From Nocardia acididurans (GTDB lineage: Bacteria; Actinomycetota; Actinomycetes; Mycobacteriales; Mycobacteriaceae): a DNA stretch of 64,000 nucleotides. Each line of letters opens with the position of its first letter. The first letter of the stretch is position 1. The notes beneath the pieces were generated by a model, which was given only the letters and a program-made list of their open reading frames with translations, ran no database searches and was not told where the DNA came from. Shown here piece after piece: positions 1 to 9,638 of this stretch. A program made the translations under genes and the position numbers. The stretch lies in assembly GCF_016741815.1 (NCBI RefSeq), contig NZ_JAERRJ010000009.1:1-64000 (forward strand), read 5' to 3'.

Positions 1-1078
<1,078 letters not shown>

Positions 1079-1209
1079 CTCGTCTCTTCTTCTCTCGCTT
1101 GCTCTGCTCGTTTGTCCGCAGGCTGGTCCGGCCCCGGGGTGACCGTGGCCACTTCGACACTAACGGACTGTGATCTGCACCGGGCCTGCCCTGCCCGATA
1201 GGTCCCACT

Positions 1210-1243
1210 CGCCGGATCGTGACGGGTTTCACCCGATCCGGCG
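1210..1243. promoter_or_regulatory. Palindrome with embedded CRP-like box
   Basis: Perfect 10-base arms (CGCCGGATCG at 1210-1219 and its complement at 1234-1243) enclose a GTGA-N6-TCAC core at 1219-1232. This core matches the cAMP-receptor-protein consensus TGTGA-N6-TCACA except at the outermost bases. It lies between the divergent acs and dppA starts, about 130 bases upstream of the first and 95 upstream of the second. Control by a Crp-family protein is inferred; the extended arms could also form a hairpin. Confidence 0.45.
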
Positions 1244-1336
1244 CGGAACCCTGCGAGCAACCGTTCGGGTCGCTATCGTCGGCCTAGCGTTGCAGCACGT
1301 CTATGACCGAACCGTGAACGAAAATCGGGAGCGCCG

Positions 1337-2965
1337 GTGGACCACGGGAAAACATTCGCCCGGTCCGGCCGGGCCGCCGTAGCGGCGGTGGTCGCCGCGC
1401 TGCTCCTCGCGGGCGCGCTGACCGGATGCACCATCAAACCCGCCTACGGGGACATGATCGCCGTCAACGGATCCGAACCACAGAATCCGCTGGTGCCGTC
1501 CAACACCAACGAGAACGGCGGCGGGCGCGTCGTGGACCGGCTGTTCGCGGGCCTGCGCTACATCGACAACAAGGGCATGCTGCACGACGAGGTCGCGCAG
1601 TCCATCGAGACCACTGACCAGCAGCATTTCCTGATCCGGCTCAAGCCGGGATGGACCTTCAGCGACGGATCGAAGGTCACCGCACGGTCTTTCGTGGACG
1701 CCTGGAACTACGGGGCGCTCATCACCAACGCCCAGCTACAGAGCTACACCTACTCGCCCATCGTCGGATTCACCGACGTGCAGGCGGATCCGCCACGCGC
1801 ACAGACCATGTCGGGTTTGCGAGTGATCGACGACCTCACCTTCACCGTCGACCTCGTCGCCCCCACCATCGACTTCCGCACCCGACTGGCGTACGCGCCG
1901 TTCTATCCGCTGCCGGAGGTCGCCTTCCGCGATATGGCGGCATTCGGGCAGCGGCCGATCGGCAACGGCCCCTACCGATTCGCCGACGGCAACGCCTGGC
2001 AGCACGACGTGCAGCTCACCGTCGTGCCCAACGAGAGCTACCGGGGCGGCCGCCCGCCCCGCAACAAGGGCCTGACCTTCGTCTTCTACTCCAGCTACGA
2101 CTCCGCCTACTCGGATCTGCTGTCGGACAACCTGGATGTGCTCGACACCATCCCCGACAGCGCGCTGACCGTCTTCAAAGCGGATCTGGGGGACCGAGCC
2201 GTCCAGGCTCCCACCGCGCAGAACCAATGGATCGGCATCCAGCCCAATGTGCCGCACTTCAGCGGCGAGGAGGGGCGACTGCGCGCCTACGCCATCTCCA
2301 TGGCCATCGACCGGGAAGCCATCGGGCAGAAGATCTTCCGGGGCAGCCGGGTGCCCGCCCGCGACTACACCTCGCGCGTGCTGCCCGGCTACAACGGCGA
2401 CCTGCCGGGTTCGCAGGTACTCGACTTCAACCCCGACGAAGCCCGGCGAATGTGGGCGCGCGCCAACGAGATCGCACCGTGGAGCGGCAGGTTCGAGATC
2501 TCCTACAACGCCGACGGCGGGCACCAGGCCTGGGTCGACGCGCTGGCCAACAGCATTCGCAACACGCTCGGCATCGAAGCCGTCGGCGCACCGTATCCGA
2601 CCTTCAAGCAACTGCGCGACAAGGTGGTGAGCCGCACCGTCGGCACGCCGTTCCGCTACGGCTGGCAGGGCGACTACCCGACCATGCTGCAGTTCCTGGA
2701 ACCCGGCTTCCTGTCCACCTCGGAAACCAACGACGTGGAATACCGGAACCCGGAATACGACCGGCTCATCGCGGCGGCGGAAGCCGCTCCCACCGAACAG
2801 GACTCGTGGCGGCTGGTGGGTGAGGCGCAGTCGGTGCTGCTGCGCGACCTGCCCACCATCCCGATCTTCGACTACATCAACTCGGCCGGTTACTCCAAGC
2901 GGGTGGACAACGTCACCATCTGCTGGAACGGGCTCGCCGACTTCGAGAACCTCGAACTGAAATGA
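1337..2965 (+). CDS. dppA: Peptide ABC transporter substrate-binding lipoprotein
   Basis: Family-5 extracellular solute-binding protein, 542 residues, the normal size for DppA/OppA. The GTG start gives a basic N-terminus, a hydrophobic segment (residues 12-27) and the lipobox ALTGC with Cys31 as the lipidated residue, so the mature protein should be membrane-anchored outside the cell. The family binds di- to oligopeptides; the mycobacterial DppA orthologue has also been linked to heme uptake. It is the first gene of a complete importer (dppA-B-C-D) read in one direction. The substrate cannot be told from sequence. Confidence 0.9.
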   Translation: MDHGKTFARSGRAAVAAVVAALLLAGALTGCTIKPAYGDMIAVNGSEPQNPLVPSNTNENGGGRVVDRLFAGLRYIDNKGMLHDEVAQSIETTDQQHFLIRLKPGWTFSDGSKVTARSFVDAWNYGALITNAQLQSYTYSPIVGFTDVQADPPRAQTMSGLRVIDDLTFTVDLVAPTIDFRTRLAYAPFYPLPEVAFRDMAAFGQRPIGNGPYRFADGNAWQHDVQLTVVPNESYRGGRPPRNKGLTFVFYSSYDSAYSDLLSDNLDVLDTIPDSALTVFKADLGDRAVQAPTAQNQWIGIQPNVPHFSGEEGRLRAYAISMAIDREAIGQKIFRGSRVPARDYTSRVLPGYNGDLPGSQVLDFNPDEARRMWARANEIAPWSGRFEISYNADGGHQAWVDALANSIRNTLGIEAVGAPYPTFKQLRDKVVSRTVGTPFRYGWQGDYPTMLQFLEPGFLSTSETNDVEYRNPEYDRLIAAAEAAPTEQDSWRLVGEAQSVLLRDLPTIPIFDYINSAGYSKRVDNVTICWNGLADFENLELK

Positions 2966-2996
2966 GCTGCGGCGCAGCACGATCGGAGGTGACGGC

Positions 2997-3923
2997 GTGG
3001 CCTGGTACATAGTGCGGCGGCTGCTGCAGATGATCCCGGTGTTCTTCGGCGCGACCCTGCTCATCTACTACCTGATCTACAAGGTGACCGGCGGCTCGGT
3101 GACCGCGCTGGCCGGGCAGCGCACCCTCACACCCGCGCTGGAAGCCCAGTTGAAAGCCAGATACGGGCTGGATCAAGGGTTCTGGGCGCAGTACTGGCAC
3201 TATCTGAAGGGCATCTTCACCTTCGACCTCGGCACCTCGTACTCCGGGCGGCCGGTGAAAGACGTCCTGGCGCAGGCCTTTCCGATCACCCTGCGGCTCG
3301 CGCTGCTGGCCGTCTTCTTCGAATCCCTGTTCGGAATCGTGTTCGGCGTGATCGCCGGACTGCGCAAGGGCGGCTGGTTCGACTCGACCATGCTGGTGGC
3401 CAGCCTGATCGTGATCGCCATGCCCATCTTCGTGATCGGCTTCCTGGCACAGTTCCTGTTCGGCGTGAAATGGGGGATAGCGCCCGTCACCGTCGGCTCC
3501 GACGTCAGCATTCCGCGGCTCATCGTGCCCGCCCTGGTGCTCGCCTCGCTGTCGTTCGCCTACGTGCTGCGGCTGACGCGAAACTCGGTGGCGGAGAACA
3601 AGGACGCCGACTTCGTGCGCACCGCCACCGCCAAGGGGCTGTCGCGGCGGCGGGTGGTGGTCGTGCACATTCTGCGGAACTCGCTCATCCCGGTGATCAC
3701 CTTCGTCGGCGCGGATCTGGGCGCGCTCATGGGCGGCGCCATCGTCACCGAGGGCATCTTCAACATCCCCGGCGTGGGCGGCACCCTCTACCAGGCCGTC
3801 GTCCGCGGCGAAGCGCCGACCGTGGTGTCCTTCGTGACCGCGCTCATCGTCGTCTTTCTCATCTCGAACCTGATCGTGGACCTGCTCTACGCCGTGCTCG
3901 ACCCACGGATCCGCTATGCCTGA
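2997..3923 (+). CDS. dppB: Peptide ABC transporter permease, DppB type
   Basis: Integral membrane permease of 308 residues with about six hydrophobic segments and the binding-protein-dependent transport signature late in the protein (RRRVVVVHILRNSLIPVITF, where the ATPase docks). A GTG start follows a GGAGG-type ribosome site about ten bases upstream. It lies 31 bases after dppA and overlaps dppC by 8 bases. It should form the transmembrane channel with DppC. Confidence 0.92.
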   Translation: MAWYIVRRLLQMIPVFFGATLLIYYLIYKVTGGSVTALAGQRTLTPALEAQLKARYGLDQGFWAQYWHYLKGIFTFDLGTSYSGRPVKDVLAQAFPITLRLALLAVFFESLFGIVFGVIAGLRKGGWFDSTMLVASLIVIAMPIFVIGFLAQFLFGVKWGIAPVTVGSDVSIPRLIVPALVLASLSFAYVLRLTRNSVAENKDADFVRTATAKGLSRRRVVVVHILRNSLIPVITFVGADLGALMGGAIVTEGIFNIPGVGGTLYQAVVRGEAPTVVSFVTALIVVFLISNLIVDLLYAVLDPRIRYA

Positions 3924-4899
3924 CGAGGAGCGCGGAATGCTCGACAAACAAGCGCCGCAGGGGAACTCGCGGCCCGGACAGCAACGCTGGGTCGCCCCGC
4001 CCGACGAGGTCGAAGTGGTGGCCACCGACCGGGTGGACGTGCACGGCACACCCGCCGGATTCTGGGGCTCGGCCTGGCGGGAACTGCGGCGCAAACCACT
4101 GTTCCTCGTCGCCGCCGGGATCATCCTGCTGGTGGTGCTGGTGGCCGCGTTCCCCGGACTGTTCACCGGACAGGATCCGCGATACTGCTCCGTCGACTTC
4201 AGCCTCGCGCCGCCGAGCCGCGAACACTGGTTCGGCTACGACCTGCAGGGCTGCGACATCTACGCGCGCACCATCTACGGCGCGCGCGCCTCGGTGCTCA
4301 CCGGAGTCGGGGCCACCCTGCTGTTCCTACTGGTCGGCGGAACACTGGGAGCGCTCGCGGGATTCTATGGGGGACCGCTGGATTCGATCATCTCCCGGAT
4401 CGCGGAGGTGGTGTACGCGATCCCGCTCATGCTCGCCGCCATCGTGATCATGCAGCTGGCGGAGGACCGGACCATCTGGATGGTGATCCTGATCCTGGCG
4501 GCCTTCACCTGGCCGCAGGTGGCGCGCATCGCCCGCGGCGCGGTCATCTCCGCCAAGGGCAGCGACTACGTGCCCGCCGCCGAGGCGCTCGGCGTGTCCC
4601 GGTTCCGGATCCTGCTGCGGCACATCATCCCCAACGCCATCGGGCCGGTGATCGTGGTGACCACCATCTGGCTCGGAGTATTCATCGTCACCGAGGCGAC
4701 ACTGTCCTTCCTCGGCGTCGGACTGCCGCCCACCGAGGTGTCCTGGGGCGCGGATATCGCTGCGGGACAACGGCAATTGCGGGCGGGATCACTCATCCTG
4801 TTCTATCCGGCGACGGCGCTGGCGCTCACCGTGCTCGGCTTCATCATGCTCGGCGACGCACTGCGGGACGCGCTCGACCCGAAGGGAAGGCGGCGATGA
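3916..4899 (+). CDS. dppC: Peptide ABC transporter permease, DppC type
   Basis: Second membrane permease, 327 residues, with a long cytoplasmic N-terminus (about 55 residues), one early membrane segment and the usual bundle after a periplasm-type domain. The EAA-like loop reads AAEALGVSRFRILLRHIIPN. The ATG at 3916 lies inside the end of dppB, and the stop overlaps the dppD start as ATGA, indicating translational coupling along the operon. Confidence 0.92.
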   Translation: MPDEERGMLDKQAPQGNSRPGQQRWVAPPDEVEVVATDRVDVHGTPAGFWGSAWRELRRKPLFLVAAGIILLVVLVAAFPGLFTGQDPRYCSVDFSLAPPSREHWFGYDLQGCDIYARTIYGARASVLTGVGATLLFLLVGGTLGALAGFYGGPLDSIISRIAEVVYAIPLMLAAIVIMQLAEDRTIWMVILILAAFTWPQVARIARGAVISAKGSDYVPAAEALGVSRFRILLRHIIPNAIGPVIVVTTIWLGVFIVTEATLSFLGVGLPPTEVSWGADIAAGQRQLRAGSLILFYPATALALTVLGFIMLGDALRDALDPKGRRR

Positions 4900-6569
4900 C
4901 CGAACCACTGCTCGAAATCCGGGACCTGAACGTGGCTTTCGGCACGGGGGAGCGGAGCGTGAACGCCGTGCGCGGGGTGGATCTCACCGTGTATCCGGGG
5001 CAGACCGTGGCCATCGTCGGCGAATCCGGGTCCGGGAAATCCACCACCGCGCACGCTGTCATCGGCCTGCTGCCCGGGGCGGGACGGATCGCGTCGGGAC
5101 GAATCCTGTTCGACGGCAAGGATCTCGCGCGGGCCTCCGCCGCCGACCTGGTCGCGGTGCGCGGCAACGGCATCGGATTCGTGCCGCAGGACCCCATGTC
5201 CAACCTGGACCCGGTGTGGAAGGTCGGCTACCAGATCACCGAAACCCTGGCGGCCAACGGCATCGCACGCGGGCGAGCCGCCCGGCAGCGGGCCGTGGAA
5301 CTGCTCGCGGAAGCCGGCATCCCCGACGCCGAACGACGGATCAACCAGTACCCGCACGAGTTCTCGGGCGGCATGCGGCAGCGGGCGCTCATCGCCATCG
5401 GACTGTCCGCGCGCCCGAAACTGCTCATCGCCGACGAACCCACCTCGGCGCTCGACGTCACCGTGCAGCGGCAGATCCTCGACCACATCGACGGGCTCAC
5501 CGCCGAACTCGGCACCGCCGTCCTGCTCATCACCCACGACCTCGGACTGGCCGCCGAACGCGCCGAACACCTCGTGGTCATGTATCGCGGGCGCGTCGTG
5601 GAATCCGGTCCGGCCCTGGACATTCTGCGCGATCCACAGCACGAGTACACCCGCCGGCTGGTCGACGCCGCACCCTCGCTCGCCTCACAGCGACTGTCCG
5701 CCGTCCGCACCCGGGAACGCATCCGCGAACTCGCCGAAGACGTTGCCGCGGCAGAGGTTTCCAGCGACGTCCCCGACGACATCCTGGTGGCCGACGGACT
5801 CACCAAGCGCTACCGCATCCGCGGCTCGGTGCCCTGGAAGCACACCGAACTCGCCGCCGCCGAAGACGTCTCCTTCCGGCTGCGCCGCGGCACCACCACC
5901 GCCATCGTCGGCGAATCCGGTTCCGGCAAAACAACAGTCGCCCAGATGGTGCTCGGCCTGCTCGCCCCCACCTCCGGCTCGGTCACTTTCGACGGCCGCG
6001 AAGTCGCCCACCTCGCCCGCCACGACCGCATGCCCTTCCGCCGCCGCGTCCAGCCCATCTTCCAGAACCCCTACGGCTCCCTGGACCCCACCTACTCCAT
6101 CCACCGCACCATCGCCGAACCCCTGCGCACCCACAAGATCGGCACCCGCCCCGAACAGGACACCCGCGTCCGCGAACTCCTCGACCTGGTGGCCCTGCCG
6201 TCGAGCGTCGCCGCCCGCTACCCGGGCGAACTCTCCGGCGGCCAACGCCAACGCGTCGCCATAGCCCGCGCCCTCGCCCTCTCACCCGAACTGGTCGTCT
6301 GCGACGAAGCCGTCTCCGCCCTCGACGTACTGGTCCAAGCCCAGATCCTGAACCTGCTCAACGAACTCCAGGCCGAACTGGGCCTCTCCTACCTCTTCAT
6401 CACCCACGACCTGGCCGTAGTCCGCCAGATCGCCGACAACGTCGTCGTCATGCAACAGGGTCGAGTGGTCGAATCCGCCTCCACCACAGCCGTATTCGAC
6501 TCCCCGCAGTCCGAATACACCCAGCGCCTCCTGGACGCCATTCCCGGCCGGGATCTGCTGGTGAGCTGA
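4896..6569 (+). CDS. dppD: Fused double ATPase of the peptide importer
   Basis: A 557-residue protein made of two complete ABC ATPase domains, equivalent to DppD and DppF of enteric bacteria joined in one chain, as in mycobacteria. Each half has a Walker A (GESGSGKS near residue 45; GESGSGKT near residue 341), an ABC signature (FSGGMRQR and LSGGQRQR) and a Walker B with a downstream H-loop (ITHDL). It energises import through DppBC. The start overlaps the dppC stop by four bases. Confidence 0.93.
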   Translation: MTEPLLEIRDLNVAFGTGERSVNAVRGVDLTVYPGQTVAIVGESGSGKSTTAHAVIGLLPGAGRIASGRILFDGKDLARASAADLVAVRGNGIGFVPQDPMSNLDPVWKVGYQITETLAANGIARGRAARQRAVELLAEAGIPDAERRINQYPHEFSGGMRQRALIAIGLSARPKLLIADEPTSALDVTVQRQILDHIDGLTAELGTAVLLITHDLGLAAERAEHLVVMYRGRVVESGPALDILRDPQHEYTRRLVDAAPSLASQRLSAVRTRERIRELAEDVAAAEVSSDVPDDILVADGLTKRYRIRGSVPWKHTELAAAEDVSFRLRRGTTTAIVGESGSGKTTVAQMVLGLLAPTSGSVTFDGREVAHLARHDRMPFRRRVQPIFQNPYGSLDPTYSIHRTIAEPLRTHKIGTRPEQDTRVRELLDLVALPSSVAARYPGELSGGQRQRVAIARALALSPELVVCDEAVSALDVLVQAQILNLLNELQAELGLSYLFITHDLAVVRQIADNVVVMQQGRVVESASTTAVFDSPQSEYTQRLLDAIPGRDLLVS

Positions 6570-6630
6570 GGGCAGCACTCATGAACGGAACGAGCCGGCG
6601 CGGTGTCGCGCCGACCACGCCCGCACAACC

Positions 6631-6802
6631 GCGCCGGACCGCGGTCTGAGTTGCCGGGCACGCTCGCCGAGCCGCGCCGGACCGCGGTCTGAGTTGCCGA
6701 CCACGCTCGCCGAGCCGCGCCGGACCGCGGTCTGAGTTGCCGACCACGCTCGCCGAGCCGCGCCGGACCGCGGTCTGGGTTGCCGGGCACGCTCGCTGAA
6801 CC
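6631..6802. repeat. 43-bp direct tandem repeat, four copies
   Basis: Four head-to-tail copies start at 6631, 6674, 6717 and 6760 with an exact 43-base period. Each begins GCGCCGGACCGCGG and contains a small inverted repeat (CCGCG/CGCGG). The copies differ at only a few positions, and the last decays after about 6802. They fill most of the 387-base gap between dppD and the Fic-like gene. No gene is evident in the repeat itself. Confidence 0.9.
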
Positions 6803-6956
6803 GAGCGGAGCGCTGGTCTGCGAAGACAGTGGCCGTAGCGTCGCCGTCGGTCCCCGGACCAGCGGTCGCAGTGGCGCGCGGTGCACGGCATTCTCGGCGT
6901 GGACGCGGCCGAGGCGCTGGCGGACGCGGTCCGGGGCGTCGGTAGCCTGGTCTTTC

Positions 6957-7703
6957 GTGACCGACCCGCTGCAGCCCCTCGTCGACCTACCCGGCGTGCG
7001 CGAAGCCGCCGACAAGGCCCGCGACGCACTCGCCGAAGTGCATCGCCACAAGACGAACCGCCGCGGCTGGCCCACCACCGCCGCCGAAGCCGCCGTTCGC
7101 GCGGCCCGCTCCTCCGCCGCCATCGAAGGCGGCACCATCGACCTCCCCGCCGACGGCAATGTCGAAGACCCCATCCTCGCGGGCGCCCTGCGCGTCGGCC
7201 AGGCGCTCGACGGTGAAGCCCTCACCAACCTGGTGGGCGTCTGGCAGCGCGCCCCCCTCCAGGCGCTGGCCCGCCTCCACCTCCTCGCCGCCGCCGACAT
7301 GGTCGAAGACCATCAACTCCTCGGCCGCCCCCGCAACGTCCCCGGCGTAGCCGAACGCCTCGACCTGCTCACCCAGACCATCACCACCACCAAGGCCCCC
7401 GCCCCCGTGGTCGCCGCCGTAGTTCACGGAGAGCTATTGGCGCTCAAGCCATTCGGCACCGGTGACGGAATAGTCGCACGCGCCGCCTCCCGCCTCGTCG
7501 CGGTGTCCAGCGGCCTCGACCCCCACAGCCTCGGCGTCCCCGAAGTCTTCTGGCTCCGCCGCCGCCAGGCCTACCTCGACGCCTCCGCCTCCTTCGGCAT
7601 GGGCACCCCCGAAGGCGTAGGCGGCTGGGTCATCTTCACCTGCGGCGCTCTGGAAGACGGCGCCCGAGAAGCCCGCTCCATCGCAGACGCCGCCGCCGGG
7701 TAA
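6957..7703 (+). CDS. Fic-like protein with degenerate motif (Rv3662c-type)
   Basis: A 248-residue protein corresponding by position and sequence character to the uncharacterised mycobacterial gene between the dpp operon and the HAD gene. The segment LLALKPFGTGDGIVARA resembles the Fic core HPFxxGNGRxxR, but His is replaced by Lys and the Asn-Gly-Arg triad is altered, so AMP-transfer activity is doubtful. The upstream part AIEGGTI recalls a Fic inhibitory region, but this is weaker. GTG 6957 is chosen because TAGCCT lies eight bases upstream with no Shine-Dalgarno site, suggesting a leaderless transcript. Confidence 0.75.
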   Translation: MTDPLQPLVDLPGVREAADKARDALAEVHRHKTNRRGWPTTAAEAAVRAARSSAAIEGGTIDLPADGNVEDPILAGALRVGQALDGEALTNLVGVWQRAPLQALARLHLLAAADMVEDHQLLGRPRNVPGVAERLDLLTQTITTTKAPAPVVAAVVHGELLALKPFGTGDGIVARAASRLVAVSSGLDPHSLGVPEVFWLRRRQAYLDASASFGMGTPEGVGGWVIFTCGALEDGAREARSIADAAAG

Positions 7704-7715
7704 ACACCTCTTAAC

Positions 7716-7734
7716 ACCCTGTGCGGCACAGGGT
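7716..7734. terminator. Hairpin just after the Fic-like gene
   Basis: Perfect 8-base stem (ACCCTGTG with its complement) around a three-base loop, starting 12 bases after the stop codon at 7703. No T-run follows, so intrinsic termination is only possible. Confidence 0.4.
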
Positions 7735-7795
7735 TCGGATACGAAGGCCTCAGCAGCCCGGGATCGGGAGTCCGGGAGCCGGTACCCCGGCGCAC

Positions 7796-8045
7796 TGGAA
7801 GTTCGGGGCGGCCAGGGCCGAAGCCCCTGAGAGCGCGGGCTTTCGCGGTCGGGGTTCAGTGACGAAGGCCCTTGACGGCGTAGCGTTCCGGGATTGAGGA
7901 GTCGGGCCGAAGCCCCCTGACAGCGCAGCGCGTCCGTGGTTGGGATTCGGGGGCGAGCGCAGCGTCCGCGGGTGGGGGTTCGGGGCGAGCGCAGCGTCTG
8001 CGGGTGGGGGTTCGGGGGCGGAGCCCCTGAGGGGCAGGGGAGTCG
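7796..8045. repeat. GC-rich interspersed repeat cluster
   Basis: Several imperfect copies of a motif built around GGGTTCGGGGGCGAAGCCCC. Two adjacent 33-base copies (about 7953-8018) are nearly identical. The same unit in the opposite orientation recurs near 27966 and, in three tandem copies, at 33529-33649. It lies between the Fic-like gene and the candidate small RNA. No protein gene is supported here. Confidence 0.6.
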
Positions 8046-8056
8046 TCCCCCGCACG

Positions 8057-8359
8057 TCAAAGCGGGCGGCGTTGTCGCTGATGCGACCTCACCGCCCGCT
8101 AGCACGGACTACCCGGTTACCAAGCGTGCTGTTCGGGTTGTGATTTTCGGCCTCGGCGAGCTCTCCGGGCTTCGTCGGTTCATCCCCGCATCTCGTGCGA
8201 GGCTCCCGCCGTCGAAACCGCGGATAACGCAGGCCCACAACACTCGTGCCCTTGTCGCGGCGTGCTCCGCGTGGGTGCCTGGTGTCCGTGCTGGGAAGGG
8301 TGGGATGGGAGAACGAACCTTCTCTTCCGATCCGATCTTGGCCTTCCGTCCTTCCGTGC
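8057..8359 (-). ncRNA. Candidate Ms1/MTS2823-type small RNA
   Basis: On the minus strand, a promoter-like TTGATG (8394-8389) and AACAAT (8370-8365) are separated by 18 bases. The predicted 5' end, GCACGGA at 8359-8353, pairs perfectly over seven bases with 8108-8102. That closing stem is followed directly by a two-part hairpin (9-base outer stem 8100-8092/8069-8061, 5-base inner stem) and CTTTG. The resulting RNA is about 300 nt, closed end to end. The location, between the HAD gene and the Fic-like gene on the HAD strand, is where mycobacteria encode the RNA-polymerase-binding Ms1/MTS2823 RNA of similar length. Homology is inferred from position and architecture, not from an alignment. Confidence 0.6.
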
Positions 8360-8477
8360 AATCCATTGTTACTCTGTGAGCGCCCTCACATCAAGAGCTG
8401 GGGAAACTTTCAAATACTCGGCGTGTCGCGCTTTTCTGACACTCGGGCGTTTCGTGTTGTTCCGGCATTCCGCCCGG

Positions 8478-9278
8478 CTACCGTTTCCGCCGCAGCAGCC
8501 GATAACTCAGCGCACCCGCGGCCACCGCCCCGAGCCCCACCGCCACACTCGCCGCCACCGTCGTCGTCGACGGCGCCGGCAGCCGCGCCCACAGCGACAC
8601 CGGGTTCTCGAACGTCAGCACCGGCCACCCGCGCGCGACGGCTTCCTTGCGCAACGCCCGATCCGGGTTCACCGCCGTCGGATGCCCGACCGCGCTCAGC
8701 ATCGGCAGATCGGTGACCGAATCGGAGTACGCGTAGCACCGCTCCAGATCGTAACCATGTTCGGCCGCAAGCTTTTCCATGGCCTGGACTTTGCCCTCGC
8801 CATAGCAGTAGAACTCGACTTCGCCTGTGTACCTGTTGTTTTCGACGACCATGCGGGTGGCGGCCACATGATCCGCGCCCAGCGCCGCGGCGATCGGCCC
8901 CACCACCTCCTCGCCGGACGCGGACACGATGATCACCTCGTGTCCCCGAATCCGGTGGTCCGCAATGAGATCCGCGGCTTCGGCGTAGATGAGCGGGTCC
9001 ACGATGTCGTGCAGCGTCTCGGCCACCACGGACCGCACCTGCTCCACATCCCAGCCCGCGCACATCCTGGTGAGGTGTTCGCGCATGCGCTCCATCTGAT
9101 CGTGGTCCGCGCCGGAGAGCAGGAACAGGAAATGGGCGTAGCTGCTCTCCAGGACGGCGCGCCGGCTGAGCAGTCCCTGGTCGAGGAAGGGCTTGCTGAA
9201 CACGAAGGCGCTCGACCTGGCGATCACCGTTTTGTCGAGATCGAAGAAGGCGGCGACTCGTCCGCGCTCGGCTGTCAC
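8478..9278 (-). CDS. HAD-superfamily IB phosphatase (Rv3661-type)
   Basis: SerB-like haloacid dehalogenase hydrolase of about 266 residues. Motif I is FFDLDKTVIA near the N-terminus, the motif II serine is in IIVSASGEE, and motif III is the acidic YSDSVTDLPML. The C-terminus carries a hydrophobic segment (AASVAVGLGAVAAGALSY) followed by basic residues, a possible membrane anchor. GTG 9278 is chosen because it leaves a short N-terminus before motif I; an upstream ATG at 9425 would add 49 residues of unlikely sequence. The substrate is unknown. It lies beside the tad/CpaE cluster, as in mycobacteria. Confidence 0.85.
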   Translation of the reverse strand: MTAERGRVAAFFDLDKTVIARSSAFVFSKPFLDQGLLSRRAVLESSYAHFLFLLSGADHDQMERMREHLTRMCAGWDVEQVRSVVAETLHDIVDPLIYAEAADLIADHRIRGHEVIIVSASGEEVVGPIAAALGADHVAATRMVVENNRYTGEVEFYCYGEGKVQAMEKLAAEHGYDLERCYAYSDSVTDLPMLSAVGHPTAVNPDRALRKEAVARGWPVLTFENPVSLWARLPAPSTTTVAASVAVGLGAVAAGALSYRLLRRKR

Positions 9279-9389
9279 GCAGTCCAGGATATGTTTCGCC
9301 GGCGTCCGGCGGGCATCGTGGCGCGTTTGCCCGGGTTTGCCGGACGGAAGCCGGGCCCTATCGGCGGGAAAAAGACTCGCCCGGCGGAC

Positions 9390-9523
9390 TTGCAATCCTG
9401 GCGGGGCTTGGGTGTAGTATCGCAATTACCTGGACATGGTCCAGGCGCGTTCAGCCCGACCCCCCGGGGCTGAACCCGACGGCCCCAGCCTCCTCCCCCC
9501 CCGGCTGGGGCCGTCCTCTATTT
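9390..9523 (+). ncRNA. Candidate structured leader or small RNA, three hairpins
   Basis: A TAGTAT element at 9415-9420 (weak TTGCAA at 9390, spacing 19) precedes three perfect hairpins in a row. They are CCTGGAC/GTCCAGG (9429-9445), GTTCAGCCC/GGGCTGAAC (9449-9475) and a 13-base stem GACGGCCCCAGCC with its complement (9478-9515), followed by CTCTATTT. The transcript would start near 9427 and could end near 9523 as a roughly 95-nt RNA, or act as an attenuator upstream of the CpaE-like gene at 9639. The rest of the 9279-9638 gap shows nothing else. Confidence 0.45.
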
Positions 9524-9638
9524 CCGGACAGTTCGGTCCGACCTCTTTCGGCCCCGCAGTTGTGAACAGCCGATGGGTTATCCCCAATCGCCGAAGACCC
9601 TCTTCCGACACGCTTTCCGCAGGATCACTCTGACCTGC

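Noticed and set aside
7936..8379. Open frames in the gap after the Fic-like gene
   Set aside because: They consist of repeat DNA and the candidate RNA region, with low-complexity Gly/Arg products.
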